A stretch of 64,000 nt of DNA from Dolichospermum circinale AWQC310F (GCF_000426925.1 NZ_KE384696.1:111406-175405); one strand, 5' to 3'. Shown: positions 45,410 through 54,390, counted from the stretch's first letter. Numbers and translations are program-made. Notes: a model not told the origin generated them from the sequence alone.

Positions 45410-45496
45410 TAGACACCTGGTGAAAATTAAAAAATTAAATATGTGTTATCTGTAACTCTTGTAGAAACCTTCCATGGAACGTCTCTACATTTTTTG
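45410..45496. mobile_element. Degenerate MITE, TAGACAYCTGG family
   Basis: This begins TAGACACCTGG and contains TTCCATGGAACGTCTCTACA. It matches the reverse complement of the complete element at 47337-47429 over most of its length. Its right terminal repeat seems lost. It lies between nblB and the DUF456 gene. Confidence 0.6.
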
Positions 45497-45520
45497 TTTT
45501 ATTTTTAGAGAAAATTTCCC

Positions 45521-46039
45521 TTAACCTCCATATACCTGCGGCCAAGTTGTCAGTAAAAATACTATAACTGCGCTGATAGCTAGGACACCTTGAATCAAAT
45601 TTCCCACCACCGTTCCCACAGTAATTCCGATACCAGCTTTTACAGCAGGCCATAATCGTCTTTGGTAAAGCAACTCACCCACAATTGCACCAAATAATGG
45701 TCCAAATAGAATACCTAATAATGGTCCACCAAAGGGTAAAGCAGGTAATAATCCAAAAAATCCCATTAATAAACCCACAAAAGCGCCAATTTGTCCCCAC
45801 CTACTAGCACCGGCTTGTTTTGCACCAATGTAACCAGCAAGGAAATCAACTCCCGTACTTAGAAGTAAAACAATGATTGTCACAATCAGGGGAATTTTAA
45901 TAGCAGCAAAGGAATGACTGACGATTCCCCAGATGATAATAGATATTAAAATCAGGCTGCTTCCAGGGATAGCAGGAACTACAGCACCAATAATTCCCAC
46001 CAACATTATAGCCAATAATAGCCAATAAATAATCTGCAT
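45521..46039 (-). CDS. DUF456 family membrane protein
   Basis: The 172-residue protein has about four to five hydrophobic helices and many Gly-rich turns. The first helices (IYWLLLAIMLVGIIGAVVPAIPGSSLILISIIIWG) and the later GGPLLGILFGPLFGAIVGELL with glycine-zipper spacing are typical of DUF456. Function is unknown. Confidence 0.85.
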   Translation of the reverse strand: MQIIYWLLLAIMLVGIIGAVVPAIPGSSLILISIIIWGIVSHSFAAIKIPLIVTIIVLLLSTGVDFLAGYIGAKQAGASRWGQIGAFVGLLMGFFGLLPALPFGGPLLGILFGPLFGAIVGELLYQRRLWPAVKAGIGITVGTVVGNLIQGVLAISAVIVFLLTTWPQVYGG

Positions 46040-46340
46040 AATTAATTTAGGAGTTGGAAGTTAGGAGTCAGAAGGAAGAAAAAAATTACTCATTACTAAA
46101 AATGACAGCTAAATTAGCTATGCAAAAACCATTTATTTTGACTTATAAAAATGTGATGATCGAAAACCTGGGTTGAGAACAGGGTCTCTTGAGAGGGGGA
46201 GAGTCTCAAAATTACCCACTTCTCCATCATAAATATACATCTTAATTACTTCTTCGCGCTTTTGGTTCTGCGCGTCTTAGTGGGAAACCTTGATCAAAAA
46301 TAAAGCATAATTAACCATTATCAAACCAAGAAAAAACATT
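46040..46340. other. 301-bp divergent intergenic region
   Basis: This lies between the DUF456 gene and bioU, which face away from each other. It holds a GC-richer stretch with GGGTCTCTTGAGAGG at about 46182-46196 and a dispersed CTTCGCGCTTTTGGTTCTGCGCGTCTT repeat at about 46252-46279 (interrupted in my reading). Nothing else was seen. Confidence 0.4.
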
Positions 46341-47339
46341 ATGAACACACAGCCCCTCCCCCTCCGCGTCGGAGTTCTCGGTTTTGGTGGACTTGGCCAA
46401 GCAGCGGCCAAACTCCTTTCCAGTAAACAGGAAATGATTCTCGTCGCAGCCGCAGACCAAAAAGGTTACGCTTACTCTAGAGCAGGCTTAAACACCCAAA
46501 GTTGTATCACAACCTACCAAAATCAAGGTACAGTAGGTTATTTAGAATCCTTTGGGACTTTAAGTGACAACAGTATTCAAGATCTAATCGCCACCAGTCA
46601 GCCCGTAGATGGTTATTTTCTGGCTTTACCCAACCTTCCTAATGATTTTATCCCTTCAGTAGCTAAACAGTTCATTCAAGCCGGTTGGCGCGGTGTCCTG
46701 GTTGATGCTATAAAACGCACCAGTGCCGTAGAACAACTTTTGGCTATGAAAGATGAACTACAAGCAGCGGGAATTACTTATATGACTGGCTGTGGTGCTA
46801 CTCCCGGACTCTTAACCGCAGCGGCCGCTTTAGCTGCCCAAAGTTACGCTGAAATCCACAAAGTAGAAATTACCTTTGGTGTAGGAATTGCTAACTGGGA
46901 AGCTTACCGTGCTACTGTGCGGGAAGATATTGGCCACATACCCGGTTATACGGTAGAAACTGCTAGAGCCATGACAGACCCAGAGGTAGAAGCACTACTA
47001 GATAAAACCAATGGTGTGTTAACTTTAGCGAACATGGAACACGCCGATGATGTGATGTTAGAAATAGCGGGTATTTGTTCACGGGATAGAGTCACCGTTG
47101 GTGGTGTTGTTGATACCCGCAATCCGCAAAAACCTCTCAGTACAAATGTGAAAATTACCGGACGCACCTTTGAGGGAAAAATATCCACTCACACCTTCAC
47201 CTTAGGGGATGAAACCAGTATGGCGGCGAATGTGTGTGGTCCAGCCTTTGGTTATCTTAAAGCTGGTCAAGAATTGCATAATAGGGGCATTTCTGGCTTA
47301 TTTACCGCAGCGGAAATTATGCCAAAGTTTGTCAAATAG
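46341..47339 (+). CDS. bioU: BioU, suicide (S)-8-amino-7-oxononanoate synthase for biotin
   Basis: BioU replaces BioA in many cyanobacteria. It donates the amino group of an active-site lysine to form the biotin precursor and works once. The N-terminal Rossmann fold ([19 protein letters not shown]) and a second domain ([23 protein letters not shown]) match the saccharopine-dehydrogenase-like BioU family. The likely sacrificial lysine is K125 in [12 protein letters not shown], next to K124 of the Synechocystis enzyme. Length 332. The TAG stop coincides with the left end of a MITE. Confidence 0.8.
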   Translation: MNTQPLPLRVGVLGFGGLGQAAAKLLSSKQEMILVAAADQKGYAYSRAGLNTQSCITTYQNQGTVGYLESFGTLSDNSIQDLIATSQPVDGYFLALPNLPNDFIPSVAKQFIQAGWRGVLVDAIKRTSAVEQLLAMKDELQAAGITYMTGCGATPGLLTAAAALAAQSYAEIHKVEITFGVGIANWEAYRATVREDIGHIPGYTVETARAMTDPEVEALLDKTNGVLTLANMEHADDVMLEIAGICSRDRVTVGGVVDTRNPQKPLSTNVKITGRTFEGKISTHTFTLGDETSMAANVCGPAFGYLKAGQELHNRGISGLFTAAEIMPKFVK

Positions 47340-47429
47340 ACATCTGGTGAAAAATATTGTAGAGACGTTCCATGGAACGTCTCTACAAGGGTTGTAAGTC
47401 ACGCACATTTAATTACCTCCAGATGTCTA
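47337..47429. mobile_element. MITE-like element, TAGACATCTGG ends
   Basis: The 93-bp element has TAGACATCTGG and CCAGATGTCTA as exact inverted ends and a perfect 28-bp palindrome at 47359-47386. Its first three bases are the bioU stop codon. A degenerate relative lies at 45410-45496. Confidence 0.8.
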
Positions 47430-47440
47430 ATAGGTGATTG

Positions 47441-47481
47441 GTAAAAAACAAAATCCCTGACTTCTTTAAGGAGTCCGGGAT
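47441..47481 (-). terminator. Rho-independent terminator for the pilB-pilT-pilC transcript
   Basis: On the minus strand ATCCCGGACTCCTT pairs with AAGAAGTCAGGGAT with two mismatches, followed by TTTGTTTTTTAC. It lies about 130 bp past the pilC stop codon; a MITE lies between. Confidence 0.8.
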
Positions 47482-47490
47482 CTTCTCCAG

Positions 47491-47599
47491 ATACAGCACT
47501 TCCCGGTGTTATGAGGTACATATTTAGCGGGCAAGATGCCCGCAATACAAGAGTTTCATCATTCAACTTTGTACCTCATAAGAGCAGAAACCGCTGTAT
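47491..47599. mobile_element. MITE-like element, ATACAGC...GCTGTAT family, copy 2
   Basis: The 109-bp element has the same ends as 41918-42018. Its interior includes a small palindrome, GCGGGCAAGATGCCCGC. It lies between the pilC stop codon and the terminator. Confidence 0.75.
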
Positions 47600-47611
47600 T
47601 TAGCCCAAGTC

Positions 47612-48835
47612 CTAACCTATACTATCATATACCTTGAACATAGGCAGATACATAGCCAGCAAAATTGTCCCTACCATTCCCCCCACGACCACAATCATCA
47701 GTGGTTCTAAAATACTAGTGAGTGCTTTTACGGCCTGTTCGACTTCATCTTCATAAAAATCAGCAATTTTCATCAACATTGCATCTAGTTGACCTGTTTC
47801 TTCACCGATAGTCATCATCTGAATTGCCATAGCTGGAAAAACGGCTTTTTTGAGTAAAGCAATACTAATCATACCCCCCTGTTGCACCTCTTCACGAGCA
47901 GCGTCAATAGCATTAGCAACAACCTGATTTCCTGACGTATCCCGCACAATTTCTAAAGAGGTTAAAATGGGTACTCCAGAGCGGGTTAAAGCCCCAAAAG
48001 TGCGACTAAAACGAGCAATGGATGATTTTTGAATCAAATCACCAAACAAAGGTATTTTTAGGGAAATAGTGTCAATACTTAACTTGCCAACTGGGGTTTT
48101 ATAATACTGCTGATAGAGAAACCACAATGCAAATAAAGCCCCAATTACTAATAGAGATAAATAACTTCGTAATACTTCACTACAAATGAGCAAAAATTGC
48201 GTCAGTGCCGGTAATTCTGCTCCCAAATCTTTAAAGATATTTGCAAAAATGGGAATGAGAAAAACTGTCATCCCTACAAAAATAGCAGTTGCTAAAAAAC
48301 CCACAACTGCTGGGTAAGCCAAAGCTGATTTAATTTGGTTTTGTAACCTGGCCATGTCTTCTAATAATTTAGAGAGACGATTTAAGACCTCATCTAATAC
48401 ACCACCAATTTCTCCAGCGTCTACCATACTCACATACAAACCATCAAAACAATCAGGATGTTTACTCATGGCATCTGAGAGGTTAACGCCAGATTGAACA
48501 TCAGCACTAATTTCCATCAAAGCCGCTTTGAGTTTAGGATTATTACACTGTTCAGATAGTACACCCAAGCTTCTAACTATCGCCACACCTGCATTTACTA
48601 AAGCAGCAAATTGACGAGAAAAAACCGCTCTATCTTTAACAGAAACCTTAACAAAGGAATTCTGAATTTTCTTTATATCCAACCGAGAAGCCAGGGTTTG
48701 AAATTCTTTGATATTCTGGATAACAAAACCTTGATTTCTCAAATTGAGCCGGGCTTCAGTCAAGGAATTAGCGATAAATTTTTCGCTTCTGGATTTTCCT
48801 TGGGAGTCACGAATACGAGCAACGTAAGTAGGCAT
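47612..48835 (-). CDS. pilC: Type IV pilus inner-membrane platform protein PilC
   Basis: PilC anchors the pilus motor in the inner membrane. The 407-residue protein has the duplicated GspF/T2SSF domains (about residues 70-195 and 270-395), with the signature CFDGLYVSMVDAGEIGGVLDEVL in the first and AIQMMTIGEETGQLDAMLMK in the second, each followed by hydrophobic helices. It is last in pilB-pilT-pilC. Type IV pili give twitching, DNA uptake and, in filamentous forms, hormogonium gliding. Confidence 0.95.
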   Translation of the reverse strand: MPTYVARIRDSQGKSRSEKFIANSLTEARLNLRNQGFVIQNIKEFQTLASRLDIKKIQNSFVKVSVKDRAVFSRQFAALVNAGVAIVRSLGVLSEQCNNPKLKAALMEISADVQSGVNLSDAMSKHPDCFDGLYVSMVDAGEIGGVLDEVLNRLSKLLEDMARLQNQIKSALAYPAVVGFLATAIFVGMTVFLIPIFANIFKDLGAELPALTQFLLICSEVLRSYLSLLVIGALFALWFLYQQYYKTPVGKLSIDTISLKIPLFGDLIQKSSIARFSRTFGALTRSGVPILTSLEIVRDTSGNQVVANAIDAAREEVQQGGMISIALLKKAVFPAMAIQMMTIGEETGQLDAMLMKIADFYEDEVEQAVKALTSILEPLMIVVVGGMVGTILLAMYLPMFKVYDSIG

Positions 48836-48922
48836 AATACTAATTGAGTTATTTGTTGGTTGTTAGTTGTCATTGAAAAAATCATCTTCTCATATTACCC
48901 ATTACCTATTCCCATTACCCAT

Positions 48923-49080
48923 TTACAGCACTTCCCGATGTTATGAGGTACAAGAACCCCACCCCCAACCCCCTCCAATATCAAAAGTTTATCCTTTTCT
49001 TCCCCCCGCTGCGGGGGGATTGAGGGGGGTGCGAGGAGGGGGCTTAAGATGTACCTCATAAGAGCGGAAACCCCTGTATT
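48923..49080. mobile_element. MITE-like element, same family, copy 3, with a nested palindrome
   Basis: The ends (TTACAGCACTTCCCGATG and GAGCGGAAACCCCTGTATT) match the other two copies. The interior is replaced by a G/C-rich inverted region around CCCCCCGCTGCGGGGGG. The right end directly touches the pilT stop codon. Confidence 0.75.
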
Positions 49081-50181
49081 TTAATTTACTTTAGCTCCTG
49101 CTGGGGCTGTTGCGCCAATTAGACGGTGCAATTCATCTGGTTTAGAGGTTTTAGACATTGCTGCTTGGAAAGAAATAGCTCCAGCTTTATATAAATCAGC
49201 TAAAACTTTCTCTAAAGTTTGCATTCCCAATTTACCTCCAGTTTGAATAGCTGAGTAAATTTGTGCTGTTTTTCCTTCTCGAATCAAGTTAGAAATAGCC
49301 GGAGTAATAATCATAATTTCTTGGGCCATTACTCGTCCATATTCACCTGGTTTAGGATTTTTTGTAGGTACTAAAGTTTGACTAAAAACTGCTATTAAAG
49401 AGTTGGACAACTGTACCCGCACCTGAGTTTGTTTTTCTGCTGGGAAAACGTCAATAATCCGGTCAACGGTTTGTGAAGCAGAACTAGTATGTAATGTACC
49501 AAATACTAAATGACCTGTTTCTGCTGCGGTAATTGCCAGAGAAATGGTTTCTAAATCTCGCATTTCTCCGACTAAAATAATATCAGGATCTTCCCGTAAA
49601 GCTGCTCTTAAAGCATTAGCAAAACTTTTAGTATCTTCTCCTAATTGGCGTTGATGAACCACACTTTTAATTGGTTCATAAACAAATTCAATGGGGTCTT
49701 CAACTGTTATAATGTGTTCCGCCCTAGTGCGGTTAATTAAGTCAATCATGGCCGCTAGGGTAGTGGTTTTTCCCGAACCTGTCGGACCTGTAACCAGAAT
49801 TAGCCCTCTGGGTTTATTTGACATTTCCCGAACGACATCTGGTAAACCTAATGTATCAAAGTTGGGGATTTTAGAACTTAAAGCCCGTAAACAAGCAGCA
49901 TAAGCACCACGTTCTTTATAGACATTCACCCGGAAACGAGCCAACCCCCTGACACCGTAAGAACAATCTAATTCCCATGTCTGTTCTAAGGTTTTGCGCT
50001 GAGTATTATTAAGCATACTGAAAATTAGCCTTTGACACTCATCCGCTGTGAGGCTGTGGTCGCCAATGGGTGTAAGATGGCCACTGATGCGGAAATAGGG
50101 CGGTAAACCAGCGGATAAGTGCAAATCTGACCCGCCCATATCAATCAGTTGTTCCATCAATTCTTCAATCATGATTTCCAT
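49081..50181 (-). CDS. pilT: Type IV pilus retraction ATPase PilT
   Basis: PilT is the hexameric ATPase that depolymerises pili. The 366-residue protein has Walker A GPTGSGKTTT, the Asp box and Walker B region DPDIILVGEMRDLETI, the His box region TGHLVFGTLHTSSA, and the AIRNLIRE-type motif near the C-terminus (here AISNLIREGKTAQ). It follows pilB by 62 bp. ATG 50181 or 50172 could be the start. Confidence 0.96.
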   Translation of the reverse strand: MEIMIEELMEQLIDMGGSDLHLSAGLPPYFRISGHLTPIGDHSLTADECQRLIFSMLNNTQRKTLEQTWELDCSYGVRGLARFRVNVYKERGAYAACLRALSSKIPNFDTLGLPDVVREMSNKPRGLILVTGPTGSGKTTTLAAMIDLINRTRAEHIITVEDPIEFVYEPIKSVVHQRQLGEDTKSFANALRAALREDPDIILVGEMRDLETISLAITAAETGHLVFGTLHTSSASQTVDRIIDVFPAEKQTQVRVQLSNSLIAVFSQTLVPTKNPKPGEYGRVMAQEIMIITPAISNLIREGKTAQIYSAIQTGGKLGMQTLEKVLADLYKAGAISFQAAMSKTSKPDELHRLIGATAPAGAKVN

Positions 50182-50243
50182 ACTTTGACTTTGCTCCTAT
50201 TAAAAATTAAAAACCTCAAACTAAAACCCCACACTGACTGTAC

Positions 50244-52247
50244 TTAATTCGTAAATCGAGGTGTCGTACAGTAAGGACAATCTAACCATTGTGGTTGTAA
50301 TTCTGCGCTACAAGTACGACAAGTCAGACCACTTTTCCGTTTAGCCTTTAATTCAGCCTCTACAGCACTATCTGTAAATGTTACCCGTTCTACTTCCTCT
50401 AAAGTAGTTATACCTTGACGAACTAAATCTAAACTGTAAGCGAGTAAAGTTTTCATACCCTCTTCCACAGCCAGTTCTTTAATCCGTTCTGTGGACGCTT
50501 CTTTGTTAATCAGAGTTTGTAAGTTTTCAGTAATTCGCATCACTTCGTAAACACCACAACGCCCCTTATAACCCACACCATGACATTTTGGACAAATATT
50601 TGCACTATGGGCAGGTATTTCTTCTGGTGGTATGGTATTAGCTTTATAGAAAGTGGTGGAAATTTCTTGGGAAACTGATAAACCATAACGAGCTAGTTCT
50701 TGGCTAGTAGGAGTATAGGGAATGCGACATTCAGAACAAACACGACGGACTAGACGTTGTGCTAAAACACCAATTAGAGAACTGGAAATCATGAACGGTT
50801 CAATCCCCATTTCTCCTAAACGAGCGATCGCTCCGGGTGCATCATTAGTGTGTAAAGTAGTTAATACCAAGTGACCTGTTAATGCTGCTTCAATGGCCGT
50901 TTTCGCTGTTTCCCTATCCCGTGTTTCCCCCACCAATAGCACATCTGGATCTTGACGCAAAAAAGCCCGCAAAGCCGTAGAAAAATCTAACCCCTTTTGA
51001 CGAATTACTTGGACTTGAGTAATCCCCGGTAAACTGTACTCAATAGGATCTTCCACAGTACTGATATTAATCCCCGGATCATTCTTTTCCGATAGTGCTG
51101 AATACAACGAAGTAGTTTTACCCGAACCTGTCGGTCCTGTCACCAGAATCAATCCGAATGGCTTGCTCACCATATCTTTGACGATATTTAAGGTTTCTGC
51201 ATCAGTAATTAACTTATCCAAACCCAATTGGGTGGAAGAGTTATCTAAAATCCGAATCACCACTTTTTCTCCGTACCGACTAGGTAGGGTACTGACCCGG
51301 AAATCCACCTTTCGTCCTTCAAAAATACGGCGAATACGTCCATCTTGAGGTAAACGTCTCTCAGCAATGTCTAAATTAGAGATAATTTTAAACCGAGCTA
51401 TGACTGCCGAAATAATTCTTTTCGGCATATTTTCAAAGGCCTCACGTAATACCCCATCCTTGCGGAAACGAACTCGCAGATGTTCTTCTTGAGGTTCGAC
51501 GTGAATATCAGAAACACCCTCATTTAAAGCCTTGAGCAAAATCCGATTCACAAGTTTAATAATTGGTGCATCCTCAGCCCCCTTCACTGCTGAACTCAGA
51601 TCAAGATCCTGCTCAGAACTTTTATCTAATTCTAGAGTGCCTAAATTATCTAAATCCTCTTTAACATCATATGTTTTTTGCTGATCTAATATCTTTTGTT
51701 GTACAGCTTGTTGATCTAAATATTGATTAATGATTTGCTGGTAATCTTCTAGGGTAATTACCATGCGCCGCCAGGACAAGCCTTGAGAACGAAATATTCG
51801 GTTTAGTTCATCACCAGCTTCCAAGTTATCTGGATTAACCATCGCTACCAAAATCTGCGGTGGGTTTTCATAATCATTTCTTGACCATGGGACTAACTGA
51901 TACCGACGACAAATCTCAACAGGAATCAGGGTCTGAATTAAACTACTGATCTGTTTGATCTCAATTTCCTGAACTTCTAAATCCAAAGGCTCAACGCCGT
52001 ATAAAATTTTCAGTTCAAATAAATTTTGTTTTCTGTATTCCCTGGAAAACTCAGGTGATAGTTTTCGCCCAGTGATAGACTCCAATACTTCCGTTAGTTG
52101 TCGGCCAGACTTGCGGCTTTCAATCACAGCCCGCTTCATCTGCTCATTATTGATATAGCCAGATTGTATCAGTTTACTGCCAAAAGCCGAAAACTCAGTT
52201 CTTGGAGTCAGCGCGGTACTGCGTTCTTGCGATGATGAGTAAGTCAT
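50244..52247 (-). CDS. pilB: Type IV pilus assembly ATPase PilB
   Basis: PilB powers pilus extension. Residues about 25-170 form the N-terminal MshEN-like domain; the ATPase core has GPTGSGKTTS, DPDVLLVGETRDRETA and TGHLVLTTLHTND. A tetra-Cys zinc site is present (CSECRIPY ... CPKCHGVGYKGRCGVYEVM). Unusually for my memory of the family, a second zinc ribbon ends the protein (CRTCSAELQPQW then CPYC). Length 667 residues. It is first in the operon; a 20-bp palindrome lies about 42 bp before its start. Confidence 0.96.
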   Translation of the reverse strand: MTYSSSQERSTALTPRTEFSAFGSKLIQSGYINNEQMKRAVIESRKSGRQLTEVLESITGRKLSPEFSREYRKQNLFELKILYGVEPLDLEVQEIEIKQISSLIQTLIPVEICRRYQLVPWSRNDYENPPQILVAMVNPDNLEAGDELNRIFRSQGLSWRRMVITLEDYQQIINQYLDQQAVQQKILDQQKTYDVKEDLDNLGTLELDKSSEQDLDLSSAVKGAEDAPIIKLVNRILLKALNEGVSDIHVEPQEEHLRVRFRKDGVLREAFENMPKRIISAVIARFKIISNLDIAERRLPQDGRIRRIFEGRKVDFRVSTLPSRYGEKVVIRILDNSSTQLGLDKLITDAETLNIVKDMVSKPFGLILVTGPTGSGKTTSLYSALSEKNDPGINISTVEDPIEYSLPGITQVQVIRQKGLDFSTALRAFLRQDPDVLLVGETRDRETAKTAIEAALTGHLVLTTLHTNDAPGAIARLGEMGIEPFMISSSLIGVLAQRLVRRVCSECRIPYTPTSQELARYGLSVSQEISTTFYKANTIPPEEIPAHSANICPKCHGVGYKGRCGVYEVMRITENLQTLINKEASTERIKELAVEEGMKTLLAYSLDLVRQGITTLEEVERVTFTDSAVEAELKAKRKSGLTCRTCSAELQPQWLDCPYCTTPRFTN

Positions 52248-52288
52248 AAATAATTGGCCAGGGTTGAAAATAGTTGCTTAAAATCTAG

Positions 52289-52308
52289 TTATATCTATAG
52301 ATATAACC
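52289..52308. promoter_or_regulatory. Perfect 20-bp palindrome upstream of pilB
   Basis: GTTATATCTATAGATATAAC is its own reverse complement. It lies 42-61 bp before the pilB start in the pilB-plsC divergent region. Its position and symmetry suit a dimeric regulator site. No known regulator consensus matches to my eye. Confidence 0.45.
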
Positions 52309-52514
52309 TGGTATGATTAGCAATCAGGCTGCTCTTTACCTAATTTAATCAGCAAAACCAAATTTTTGTGGAGTCCTGATGGCTGATACCTAGAAAAGTA
52401 ATTCACTTGAGCTTTGTGCTTCAGTCCAACAAAGCGAAAAATGACACAGCTATTGGTCAGTTATTTCTCTATGCTTGTACTCTGTTTCATTTACATTATC
52501 TTTTGTGATTTTTT

Positions 52515-53153
52515 GTGACTAGAACTCGTGAACCTTTAGTTAGTTTAGCACTGTATCACGCCTTTAAGTGGTCGGTGGTTAGCCCCTTGCTACACACATA
52601 CTTCCGGGGCAAAATTTATGGCGCAGAAAATGTCCCCCAAAGCGGTGCTGTGATCATAGTTAGTAATCATGCTAGTTATTTTGACCCCCCTATAGTTTCC
52701 AGTTGTGTCCGTCGTCCAGTCGCTTATATGGCCAAGGAAGAATTATTTAAAGTTCCTGTTTTAGCACAAGCAATTAAATTATACGGTGCTTACCCCGTTA
52801 GTCGCGGTAGTGCTGACCGCAATGCTATCCGTGCGGCTCTAGAATATTTAGAGAATGGTTGGGCTGTGGGTGTATTTTTAGAAGGTACACGCACTCCAGA
52901 TGGTCGCATAAGTGACCCAAAAAGAGGCGCAGCCCTCCTAGCAGCTAAGGCCAAAGCTCCTTTTTTACCAGTGTGTTTATGGGGAAGTGAACAAATTTTA
53001 CAACCTGGTTCTTCTTTACCTCGTCCAGTGCCTTTAACTATTAGAATTGGTCAATTAATTGACGCTCCCACTTCTACTAATAAGGAAGAATTGGAAAGAG
53101 TGACTCAACAATGTGCAACGGTAATTAATGAAATGCACGATTTGGGCAGGTAA
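52515..53153 (+). CDS. plsC: 1-acyl-sn-glycerol-3-phosphate acyltransferase
   Basis: PlsC acylates lysophosphatidic acid to phosphatidic acid in membrane lipid synthesis. The HX4D motif (SNHASYFDPP), the second block VSRGSADRNAIRAALEYL and the EGTRTPDG motif are present. The 212-residue length fits. The start is GTG 52515 with little Shine-Dalgarno. A hairpin follows the stop codon at 53161-53188. Confidence 0.92.
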   Translation: MTRTREPLVSLALYHAFKWSVVSPLLHTYFRGKIYGAENVPQSGAVIIVSNHASYFDPPIVSSCVRRPVAYMAKEELFKVPVLAQAIKLYGAYPVSRGSADRNAIRAALEYLENGWAVGVFLEGTRTPDGRISDPKRGAALLAAKAKAPFLPVCLWGSEQILQPGSSLPRPVPLTIRIGQLIDAPTSTNKEELERVTQQCATVINEMHDLGR

Positions 53154-53160
53154 AATTTAA

Positions 53161-53188
53161 AAAGGAGATGCACTATAGCATTTCCTTT
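53161..53188 (+). terminator. Hairpin after plsC
   Basis: AAAGGAGATGC pairs with GCATTTCCTTT (one G-T pair) around a six-base loop. The following TCTCAG is not a strong T-run. Confidence 0.5.
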
Positions 53189-53541
53189 CTCAGTCAGATA
53201 CAAGAATCAGCTAGTAGGGTGCGTTACTTTATCACTAACGCACCATTTTAAGTTGTAGGTTGGGTTAAGCGCAACGCAACCCAACAGCACATCTTGAATA
53301 TTATTATCAATGTTGGGTTTCACTTCGTTCTACCCAACCTACACAATTTATAATTTGTATAAGTTTAGCTTCGTAATGACCAAAGCTAACCTGTTTTTTT
53401 TACACACCTCTAAATATTTGAGTTATGTAACTGATTTAGCAGTTGTAATGCTTACCGCAGCTATATTTATGATGGGTTTCCAAACTATCTACACCTGTTG
53501 GTATACCTAATCTATTTAAAGATGCTAAACAATATCCTAGA
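53189..53541. repeat. REP-rich intergenic stretch
   Basis: There are at least three hairpins: GGTGCGTTA/TAACGCACC at about 53218-53246, GTAGGTTGGGTT/AACCCAACA at about 53254-53286, and GTTGGGTTTC/TACCCAACCTAC at about 53310-53341. A 44-codon frame from ATG 53376 with one hydrophobic helix is possible but unsupported by a ribosome binding site. Confidence 0.6.
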
Positions 53542-53703
53542 ATGAAGCTACCACCAAAAATCACAATTGCAGATCACTTTAAAGATTTAGAAGATCAAAG
53601 AGTGCAGAGAACAAAAAGGCATAAATTAATAGATATAGTTACCATTGCGATTTGTGCAGTAATATGTGGAGTAGTAGGTTGTTATATTGTAAAATCAAAT
53701 TAG
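53542..53703 (+). mobile_element. N-terminal scrap of an ISAs1-family transposase
   Basis: The frame reads MKLPPKITIADHFKDLEDQR, VQRTKRHKLIDIVTIAICAV, ICGV. This matches the N-terminus of ISAs1 (H-repeat-associated) transposases, DLEDPRxxRTKKHKLLDI. It then diverges to VGCYIVKSN and stops, so about 90 percent of the gene is gone. No terminal inverted repeats were seen. Confidence 0.65.
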
Positions 53704-53731
53704 TAACTAAAAAAGTGGAAAGTGGGAAATC

Positions 53732-54034
53732 ATGTCGGAATTACGAGAAAAATTACAGCAAAATCTTGATGAAGCAGAATGGGAATGGTTAATTCCCCAT
53801 GTTCAAAAAGATGTAGTGGTTCTGGTAGCAGAAAATTTAGACTTACTAGATGTGGGAGAAGCGATCGCTAGTGATAATATTCTTTCAGTACAACATTGGA
53901 TAGATGAACAATTATTAGCTAAACCTACAGTAGACCAAGTGGGAGAATGGAATTTACACCGCAACAAACGATTTAATGCTCTGATCATTGAACCCTATGT
54001 GTTAGTAAAAGAAATAATTACTCCCATTTCGTAA
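53732..54034 (+). CDS. DUF2288 family protein
   Basis: The 100-residue protein has the DUF2288 pattern: AEWEWLIPHVQKDVVVLV, then LDLLDVGEAIASDN and a C-terminal FNALIIEPYVLVKEI. It is soluble. Function is unknown. GTGGAAAG lies shortly before the ATG. A terminator lies about 200 bp downstream, so its mRNA could have a long 3' end or a separate small RNA lies between. Confidence 0.8.
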   Translation: MSELREKLQQNLDEAEWEWLIPHVQKDVVVLVAENLDLLDVGEAIASDNILSVQHWIDEQLLAKPTVDQVGEWNLHRNKRFNALIIEPYVLVKEIITPIS

Positions 54035-54184
54035 ATTATTAATTTAATTCTAATTAAAACCATAAGTTTTAATTTACTGTTAATGTAGTTAACTTATGCC
54101 AGTTTTTGAAATATAGACAACATAAAATCAGTTTTTTCTTCAGCTTGGCTAAACTTGACAAGTTAAACCTAAACTAATAATGGT

Positions 54185-54286
54185 TAGGAATACCCATAAC
54201 TGATATCTTCTCCCTTGATAAAAGTTGGAAAATTAGTGATCTCTTTGTGATTTCTTCAAGAGAAGATCACTTTTCTTTTCTTCTTT
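54185..54286 (+). ncRNA. Candidate small RNA ending at a strong terminator
   Basis: A TTGACA hexamer lies at 54155-54160, with AT-rich DNA where a -10 element would be, though the -10 match is poor. About 80-100 bases later a terminator hairpin ends at 54286. There is no ORF in between. The alternative is a 3' untranslated region of the DUF2288 gene. Confidence 0.25.
54235..54286 (+). terminator. Rho-independent terminator
   Basis: AGTGATCTCTTT pairs with AAGAGAAGATCACT with one bulge, followed by TTTTCTTTTCTTCTTT. It ends either the DUF2288 mRNA or a small RNA. Confidence 0.8.
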
Positions 54287-54303
54287 AAATCGGACTTTCA
54301 AAA

Positions 54304-54326
54304 CCCCCTGGAATCGTAACCAGGGT
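54304..54326 (-). terminator. Possible terminator after pyrR
   Basis: On the minus strand ACCCTGG pairs with CCAGGGG, with GTTTTGAAAG after it. It lies 65 bp past the pyrR stop. The T-run is short. Confidence 0.4.
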
Positions 54327-54390
54327 AAAAATTACCGGATACCACTTTTCGCACATCCTCCTATGATTTAATTCTCTACAAAAATCAATT

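Noticed and set aside
49691-49903. Frames antisense to pilT, carB, clcA and other long genes
   Set aside because: They are shadows of clear genes with no family features.
53310-53510. 66-codon frame with a hydrophobic helix
   Set aside because: The first third is REP palindrome and no Shine-Dalgarno precedes either start; support is too weak.
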